Both the position numbers and the translations under genes were made by a program. Shown here in pieces: positions 5,631 to 5,746 of a stretch of DNA of 5,746 nucleotides. This stretch comes from DATLFA01 sp039934635 (GTDB lineage: Bacteria > Actinomycetota > Acidimicrobiia > Acidimicrobiales > WLNW01): positions 1 through 5,746 of the forward strand of contig JBDTLT010000307.1 in assembly GCA_039934635.1 (NCBI GenBank). The letters run 5' to 3'. Below the pieces are notes generated by a model that did no database searches, was not told the origin of the DNA, and was given only the letters and a program-made list of their open reading frames with translations. How positions within the stretch are numbered: the stretch's first letter is position 1; each line of letters starts with the position of its first letter.

Positions 5631-5641
5631 ACCAAGTTGGT
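5631..5641. promoter_or_regulatory. 11-bp perfect palindrome, possible operator
   Basis: ACCAAGTTGGT is a perfect inverted repeat about a central G. It lies between the predicted transcription start and the ATG at 5647, where a bound repressor would block transcription. A related half-site, CAACT at 5617-5621, forms a wider inverted pair with the AGTTG inside it (5635-5639). The arrangement resembles operators of dimeric repressors, but the regulator is not identified; the gene that follows could be an autoregulator. Confidence 0.35.
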
Positions 5642-5646
5642 ACCGA

Positions 5647-5746
5647 ATGGCTTCGTCGAGCGAAGCCGACGAGCAACGCGTCCGCTTCGCTCGGTTGCGC
5701 GATCGCGTGGACCTCGCGTTTCTTCGTCGACTGTCTCGCTGGGCGC
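5647..5746 (+). CDS. Unrecognised protein, N-terminal 33 codons only (runs off the window)
   Basis: An ATG at 5647 opens a frame that stays open to the window edge. It reads MASSSEADEQRVRFARLRDR, then VDLAFLRRLSRWA. The segment is rich in Arg and Asp and should form a charged amphipathic helix; it has no signal peptide or membrane segment. There is no clear ribosome-binding site, and the leader would be only about 25 bases if the extended -10 upstream is real. Codon use is like the neighbours (mostly C or G in third position). The palindrome just upstream would suit a regulated or autoregulated gene, but too little is present to name a family. Confidence 0.45.
   Translation, partial: MASSSEADEQRVRFARLRDRVDLAFLRRLSRWA

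Overview
The window looks like chromosomal DNA from a fairly GC-rich bacterium. GTG starts, C/G-ending codons, a stand-alone MscS channel, a LapA-like membrane protein, universal stress proteins and a CDF transporter of the SLC30A9-like type would all fit an actinobacterium. That assignment is an inference from gene style; there is no rRNA or marker gene to settle it.

Layout. From 1 to about 3650 every recognisable gene is on the minus strand. In order of transcription these are: a broken 5' piece of a thiamine-pyrophosphate (TPP) enzyme (3658-3081); a universal stress protein with a degenerate nucleotide site (2990-2565); an intact MscS channel (2478-1552), followed by two adjacent hairpins; a small helix-turn-helix protein split by a one-base deletion (1334-1069); a likely decayed universal stress protein start (847-721); an intact LapA-domain membrane protein (600-259); and the first 42 codons of an unrecognised gene that leaves the window (128-1). 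From about 3611 onward the genes are on the plus strand: the C-terminal half of a CDF cation transporter with three frame breaks (3611-4269), an intact CPA1-type Na+/H+ antiporter (4309-5568), and the first 33 codons of an unrecognised gene (5647-5746) behind an extended -10 element and an 11-bp palindrome.

How it fits together. The intact genes are membrane or stress functions (mechanosensitive channel, LapA-like protein, cation/proton antiporter, universal stress protein), which suggests ion and osmotic stress. The broken genes (metal efflux, TPP oxidase/decarboxylase, HTH protein, second stress protein) lie between them. At least six single-base indels fall in the broken genes. I see none in about 2.9 kb of intact coding sequence. 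Two of the broken genes have also lost large parts and abut head to head near 3610-3640. I read this as an eroding stress-gene cluster rather than an undescribed system. Base-calling error remains possible for the HTH gene, which has a single indel.

I found no tRNA, rRNA, CRISPR array, insertion sequence or phage gene.
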